Source of the DNA: Alphaproteobacteria bacterium UBA2723
GTDB lineage: Bacteria > Pseudomonadota > Alphaproteobacteria > RF32 > CAG-239
Length of the DNA stretch: 15,144 nucleotides
Assembly (NCBI GenBank): GCA_002353835.1
Contig: DEKL01000059.1
Location: 1-15,144, forward strand
Direction of reading: 5' to 3'
In this document: piece after piece, positions 11,321 through 15,144 of the stretch
Layout of the letters: each line of letters opens with the position of its first letter
Numbering within the stretch: position 1 is the stretch's first letter
Program-made: the position numbers and the translations under genes
The notes under the pieces: generated by a model
The model's database searches: none
What the model saw: the letters and a program-made list of their open reading frames with translations, nothing else
What the model was told of the DNA's origin: nothing

Positions 11321-11327
11321 AAAAAGT

Positions 11328-12206
11328 ATGAGCACTCAACTTAGAACTCTGAACGGACTTGACTTTACACCAGAAGAAAATCTTACGCGTTATCTTCATT
11401 CTATTAAACAATTTCCTATCTTAACGCCTGATGAAGAATATGAAATGGCCTTGGAATACCAAAGAACAAAAGATAAAGCTATCGCTTATAAGCTTATCAC
11501 ATCTCATCTTAGGTTGGTGGTTAAGGTTGTTTCAAAATATCGGGGTTATGGTTTACCCATCAGCGAAATGATATCAGAAGGAAATGTGGGCTTATTATAT
11601 GCTATTGATAAATTTGTGCCGGAAAAAGGTTTTCGCTTCTCTACCTATGCTTTATGGTGGATAAAGGCATCCGTGCAAAAATATATCTTAAATTCGTGGT
11701 CTTTGGTAAAATTAGGCACAACCGCCGCCCAGAAAAAATTATTCTTTAATCTGCGTAAAATAAAAAATAAGCTTAATTTAGTTGATGATAGAGAGCTTTC
11801 ACAACATATCTTAGCCGATATCGCCAAATCCTTAGATGTCAGCGTTCAAGAAGTGACAGATATGAATATGCGGCTTAAATCTCATGACGGATCGCTAAAT
11901 GCCGTTGTTGACGGAGATTCTGACGGCACCACCGAATTGATGGATTTTATTTCCGATAATAAGCCCAATCAGGAAGAAAGCTTATCTCATATAGAAACGC
12001 TCAGATATCGGCGAAAAATGTTTAACCAAGCTCTTTATGTGTTGAATACGCGTGAAAAAGATATTCTTTTTAAGCGCAGATTATATGATAAAACGATTAC
12101 TTTGGACGATTTAAGCAAAATGTACAATATTTCCAAGGAGCGCGTTCGACAAATAGAACTTAACTCCATAAAAAAAATTACAAAAGCCATAGAACTTATG
12201 CAGTAA
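11328..12206 (+). CDS. rpoH: heat-shock sigma factor RpoH (sigma-32)
   Basis: This sigma factor directs RNA polymerase to heat-shock promoters (chaperone and protease genes). The 292-aa protein has sigma region 1.2 near 16-50. Region 2 spans about 55-120, with LRLVVKVVSKYRG and the core- and -10-binding stretch GFRFSTYALWWIKASVQ. The diagnostic RpoH box is QKKLFFNLR at 135-143, which separates it from RpoD. A DNA-binding region 4 lies at about 237-286, with the helix-turn-helix ending in SKERVRQIE. Length fits the family (E. coli 284, Caulobacter 295). It lies 119 bp after rluD with its own candidate promoter. A link to the nearby J-like gene is unlikely, as they are in separate, oppositely oriented units. 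Confidence 0.96.
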   Translation: MSTQLRTLNGLDFTPEENLTRYLHSIKQFPILTPDEEYEMALEYQRTKDKAIAYKLITSHLRLVVKVVSKYRGYGLPISEMISEGNVGLLYAIDKFVPEKGFRFSTYALWWIKASVQKYILNSWSLVKLGTTAAQKKLFFNLRKIKNKLNLVDDRELSQHILADIAKSLDVSVQEVTDMNMRLKSHDGSLNAVVDGDSDGTTELMDFISDNKPNQEESLSHIETLRYRRKMFNQALYVLNTREKDILFKRRLYDKTITLDDLSKMYNISKERVRQIELNSIKKITKAIELMQ

Positions 12207-12272
12207 GGGTTGAATAAGAGCTAAAGCAGATTATCTATTTTCCGAATTTGTTTCAGATTTTAAGGATATATC

Positions 12273-13400
12273 ATGGGTAAGAGCTTTAAACGTCATATTT
12301 ATCAACTTATCATCGGCTTTTTGGTTTTTGTTTCTTTGGCTTTAAGCTGTTTGTTGTATTGGCACTTAAGAAAAAATGTTTCGGATGTTTTACAAAAAAC
12401 AGTTACTCTTAAAGCTCTCCCGATTAAAGGCGAAGACATTGCCGTTACCCGTAATTATGTCGGCTATACGGAAGCAATAAATCAGGTACAAATTATTCCT
12501 TATCTAAGCGGCTATTTGGATAAAATATCCGTTAAACCGGGACAAATTGTAAAAGAAAATGATTTATTGCTAACAATTGAAGATTCTGAATACAAAGCTA
12601 AGCTTGATATGGCAAATGCCTCTGTTTTACAAGCAGAGGCTTCTTTTAATTATAATAAGAACTATTATGAACGTGTGCAAAAATCAGGTACCCAAGCTTT
12701 TTCAGCTGTTGATATTGAAAATGCACAAAATAATTATCTGCAATCGGATGCGGCGCTAAAAAGTGCTTATGCCAATAAAAATCTCGCTGAAGTAAATTAT
12801 AATTATACAAAAATTACAGCGCCTATTGCAGGTTTGGTCGGTAATTTTAATTTAAGTCACGGTCATTATGTTACCCCAAACGGAGAATGTTTGCTCAATA
12901 TCGTGCAAACCAACCCTATCCGCGTTGTTTTCTCTTTAACAGATAAGGAATATCTTGAACATCTGGAACAAGGGACCGCCTTTAAAGACAGCGTTATAAA
13001 TTTAATTTTATCTAATGGTAAACCGTTTAAATACACCGGTCACATTAAATATACCGATAACCAAATAAATAAGCCGACAAACTCGCTGGCCGTTTACGCT
13101 TATTTTAAAAACAAAGATAATGAATTATTGCCGAACGCCTTTGTAACCGTTGAAATATCAGAAACCTTTAAAGACAGTGTTTTTATTGATAGAAATTTAG
13201 TTAAAATGGAAGCTGACGGAAATTATCTGCCCATCGGCAGAAACGGGCAAATCATCATTGAACCGGTGCAAATTCTTGCCGAAAAAGAAAATAAATACAT
13301 TTTAAGAAATTCTTTTAAGCCGAATGATGTCATCATTTTAGATGATATAGCAAACCTCCCCCCACAGACAAAAATTCATTTTAATCTCATAAAATCATAG
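12273..13400 (+). CDS. RND efflux periplasmic adaptor (membrane fusion protein, MexA/AcrA type)
   Basis: This adaptor joins an inner-membrane RND pump to an outer-membrane TolC-type channel. The 375-aa protein has an N-terminal signal anchor (about 9-31). A Cys at 26 occurs there but not in a good lipobox, and hydrophobic residues continue after it, so it is probably not a lipoprotein. The first half of the lipoyl-like domain is at about 74-109 (PYLSGYLDKISVKPGQ). A coiled-coil hairpin follows at about 110-182 (Ala/Asn/Gln-rich). The second lipoyl half begins at KITAPIAG, and beta-barrel and membrane-proximal domains follow. An AAGGA ribosome site precedes the ATG. The gene is 66 bp after rpoH and 15 bp before the pump gene. 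Substrate cannot be told from sequence. Confidence 0.93.
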   Translation: MGKSFKRHIYQLIIGFLVFVSLALSCLLYWHLRKNVSDVLQKTVTLKALPIKGEDIAVTRNYVGYTEAINQVQIIPYLSGYLDKISVKPGQIVKENDLLLTIEDSEYKAKLDMANASVLQAEASFNYNKNYYERVQKSGTQAFSAVDIENAQNNYLQSDAALKSAYANKNLAEVNYNYTKITAPIAGLVGNFNLSHGHYVTPNGECLLNIVQTNPIRVVFSLTDKEYLEHLEQGTAFKDSVINLILSNGKPFKYTGHIKYTDNQINKPTNSLAVYAYFKNKDNELLPNAFVTVEISETFKDSVFIDRNLVKMEADGNYLPIGRNGQIIIEPVQILAEKENKYILRNSFKPNDVIILDDIANLPPQTKIHFNLIKS

Positions 13401-13415
13401 TTTATGGAGAAACGA

Positions 13416-15144
13416 ATGTTTTCTAAATTTTTCATAGACAGACCGCGTTTTGCTATTGTTATATCTCTTGTTCTCATTATATTAGGGCTTTTAGCAATTA
13501 AGGTTCTTCCGGTTTCTCAATTTCCGAATATCACCCCGCCGCAAATAACCGTTAAAACGAATTATCTAGGTGCAAATGCCGAGGTGCTGGTGGATACGGT
13601 TGCTGTTCCTATTGAAAATCAGATGAATGGGTTAGAAGATATGCTTTATATGTCATCCACTTCTGATGATAACGGAGCTTATACCTTAACGGTTACCTTT
13701 GATATCGGCACCAACCCCGATATTGCTCAGGTTAAAATTCAAAATCGTTTACAACAGGTAAATAGTGAACTTCCAGATGAAGTTATCCAAGATGGCATTG
13801 ATATTTCCTCTGAAAATGCGGATATTTTGGGGTTAATCGTTTTACGTTCTAACGATAATTCTTTTGATGAACTTTATCTCAGCAATTTTGCTTATACTAA
13901 CATTAAAAACAACTTAGCACGTTTGTACGGGGTTGGTGATGTACAAATATTCGGACCACAATACAGTATGCGCATTTGGCTTGATATCAACAAGATTACG
14001 GCTTTAGGTTTAAGCAGTTCAGATATTATTCAAACCGTTCAAAAACAAAATATTCAGGCGGCTCTTGGCAGTATCGGCTCAGCGCCGAGCACACAAAAAA
14101 ATAATCTTGTCCTTCATCTGACAGCCAAGGGTTTATTAAACAGCGTGGAAGATTTTTCAAATATTATCGTCGCAACCGATAAAAACGGTGGCGTTATTTA
14201 CTTAAAAGATGTTGCTCAAATTGAATTAGGACGAGATTCTTACAATATCAAATCTTCCTTTGATAATGCGCCGGCGGTAATTATTTCGCTTAATCAAACA
14301 CCCAACACCAATGCTTTAAAAACAATGCTCAATGTCAGGAAGGAACTGGAAAATTTATCTAAAACCTTTCCTCAAGGTATGGAAATCAGTGTTGCCTATG
14401 ATTCAACGGATTTTGTGCGCGCCTCGGTTAAAGCCATTATTGATACACTGTTTATTACTTTCAGTTTGGTGGTGTTGGTTACCTATTTGTTTTTGCAAAA
14501 AATTCAAACAACTCTTATCCCGCTTATTACTATTCCGGTTTCACTTATTGCAACTTTTATCGTTATTTACCTTTTAGATTTTGATATTAACATTTTAACA
14601 CTATTCGCAATGATATTGGTTATCGGTTTGGTGGTTGATGATGCTATTATTGTTGTTGAGCGCGTTCAATATCTGATGTTTCATGAAAAACTTAAAGCTT
14701 ATGATGCAGCGGTTAAAGCAATGAAGCAAATCGGCAGTGCCATTATTGCTACAACGTTTGTTTTACTTGCCATATTTGTTCCTGTCGGTTTAATGGCTGG
14801 CATAACCGGAAAAATTTATCAACAATTTGCGGTGGCTATTGCAACCGCCGTTATCTTCTCGGCTTTTAACGCATTAACACTAAGCCCGGCACTTTGTGCC
14901 ATTTTTCTAAAGAAAGAGAAAAAACAAAAATCTCTGCCCGTTTTTTTCAATTATTTTAATCACAAACTAGATGCTTTTAACCGCTTTTATGTTCACTTTG
15001 TCGGCTTTTTTTCAAAACACTTGAAAATAACTACCAGTATTATACTGACGGTTATGCTTGTTATCGGCATATATTTTAAGCTGACGCCAACTTCTTTTAT
15101 TCCGGAAGAAGACCAAGGGATTATTTTTGCAAATATTCAATTAA
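13416..15144 (+). CDS. RND efflux pump, HAE1/AcrB type, 3' end outside window
   Basis: This is a proton-driven inner-membrane transporter working with the adaptor gene upstream. The frame runs open from ATG at 13416 (GGAGA ribosome site) for 576 codons plus one base to the window edge. Full-length family members are about 1,030-1,050 aa, so a little over half is present. Visible parts are the N-terminal FIDRPRFA with TM1 (about 10-30), then the first porter domain, with LPVSQFPNITPP just after TM1 and QVKIQNRLQQ at 105-114. TM2-TM6 lie at about 337-500. TM4 carries the GLVVDDAIIVVE motif with D408 and D409, the proton-relay pair of AcrB (D407/D408). No defect is seen. An outer-membrane channel gene might follow downstream. 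Confidence 0.95.
   Translation, partial: MFSKFFIDRPRFAIVISLVLIILGLLAIKVLPVSQFPNITPPQITVKTNYLGANAEVLVDTVAVPIENQMNGLEDMLYMSSTSDDNGAYTLTVTFDIGTNPDIAQVKIQNRLQQVNSELPDEVIQDGIDISSENADILGLIVLRSNDNSFDELYLSNFAYTNIKNNLARLYGVGDVQIFGPQYSMRIWLDINKITALGLSSSDIIQTVQKQNIQAALGSIGSAPSTQKNNLVLHLTAKGLLNSVEDFSNIIVATDKNGGVIYLKDVAQIELGRDSYNIKSSFDNAPAVIISLNQTPNTNALKTMLNVRKELENLSKTFPQGMEISVAYDSTDFVRASVKAIIDTLFITFSLVVLVTYLFLQKIQTTLIPLITIPVSLIATFIVIYLLDFDINILTLFAMILVIGLVVDDAIIVVERVQYLMFHEKLKAYDAAVKAMKQIGSAIIATTFVLLAIFVPVGLMAGITGKIYQQFAVAIATAVIFSAFNALTLSPALCAIFLKKEKKQKSLPVFFNYFNHKLDAFNRFYVHFVGFFSKHLKITTSIILTVMLVIGIYFKLTPTSFIPEEDQGIIFANIQL

Noticed and set aside
7012..12206. The J-domain gene as a classical dnaJ heat-shock gene grouped with rpoH
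   Set aside because: It lacks HPD, the Gly/Phe region and the zinc-binding domain, lies on the opposite strand and has its own housekeeping-like promoter.
12273..12380. The efflux adaptor as a lipoprotein
   Set aside because: The ALSC sequence is not a good lipobox, and the hydrophobic stretch continues past the Cys, which fits a signal anchor.

Overview
The window is about 15.1 kb of AT-rich (roughly 40% GC by eye), gene-dense bacterial DNA. It most likely comes from an alphaproteobacterium with a reduced-GC genome, of the kind found in host-associated or gut lineages. The main reasons are the rluD-rpoH pair, a neighbourhood recurrent in Alphaproteobacteria, an RpoH with the sigma-32 signature box, and a VirD4/TraG-type coupling protein. 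No species can be named from sequence alone. No tRNA, rRNA, insertion sequence, integrase or CRISPR array was seen, and no stretch over 300 bases lacks a gene.

Left edge (1-2202): a short leader, then a complete NAD-dependent DNA ligase (ligA) on the plus strand. Its 3' end overlaps by 20 bp the convergent end of the next cluster.

Centre (2183-10111): six genes, all on the minus strand, read right to left. They encode (1) a 403-aa acidic protein with an array of GLD[S/G]F motifs, (2) a 603-aa protein with an N-terminal J-domain whose HPD motif has become DPD, (3) a 163-aa membrane protein, (4) a 430-aa membrane protein that shares the N-terminal two-helix domain of the 163-aa protein, (5) a 740-aa VirD4/TraG-like type IV coupling ATPase, and (6) a 265-aa polytopic membrane protein. 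Genes 2-6 are tightly packed: one stop and start abut, one gap is 16 nt, and there is one 50-nt coding overlap. A good sigma-70-like promoter lies before gene 2. No VirB/Tra channel genes are present. The block looks like an orphan coupling-protein platform: an ATPase, membrane partners, and soluble proteins with adaptor- or chaperone-like architecture. This is the most likely undescribed system in the window.

Right side (10225-15144), plus strand: rluD (23S rRNA pseudouridine synthase), rpoH (heat-shock sigma factor), then a two-gene efflux operon. The operon has a periplasmic adaptor and an AcrB/HAE1-type RND pump, and the pump gene runs off the window after 576 codons. The cluster sits between housekeeping genes without visible mobile-element boundaries, which suggests it is a settled part of the chromosome rather than a recent insertion.
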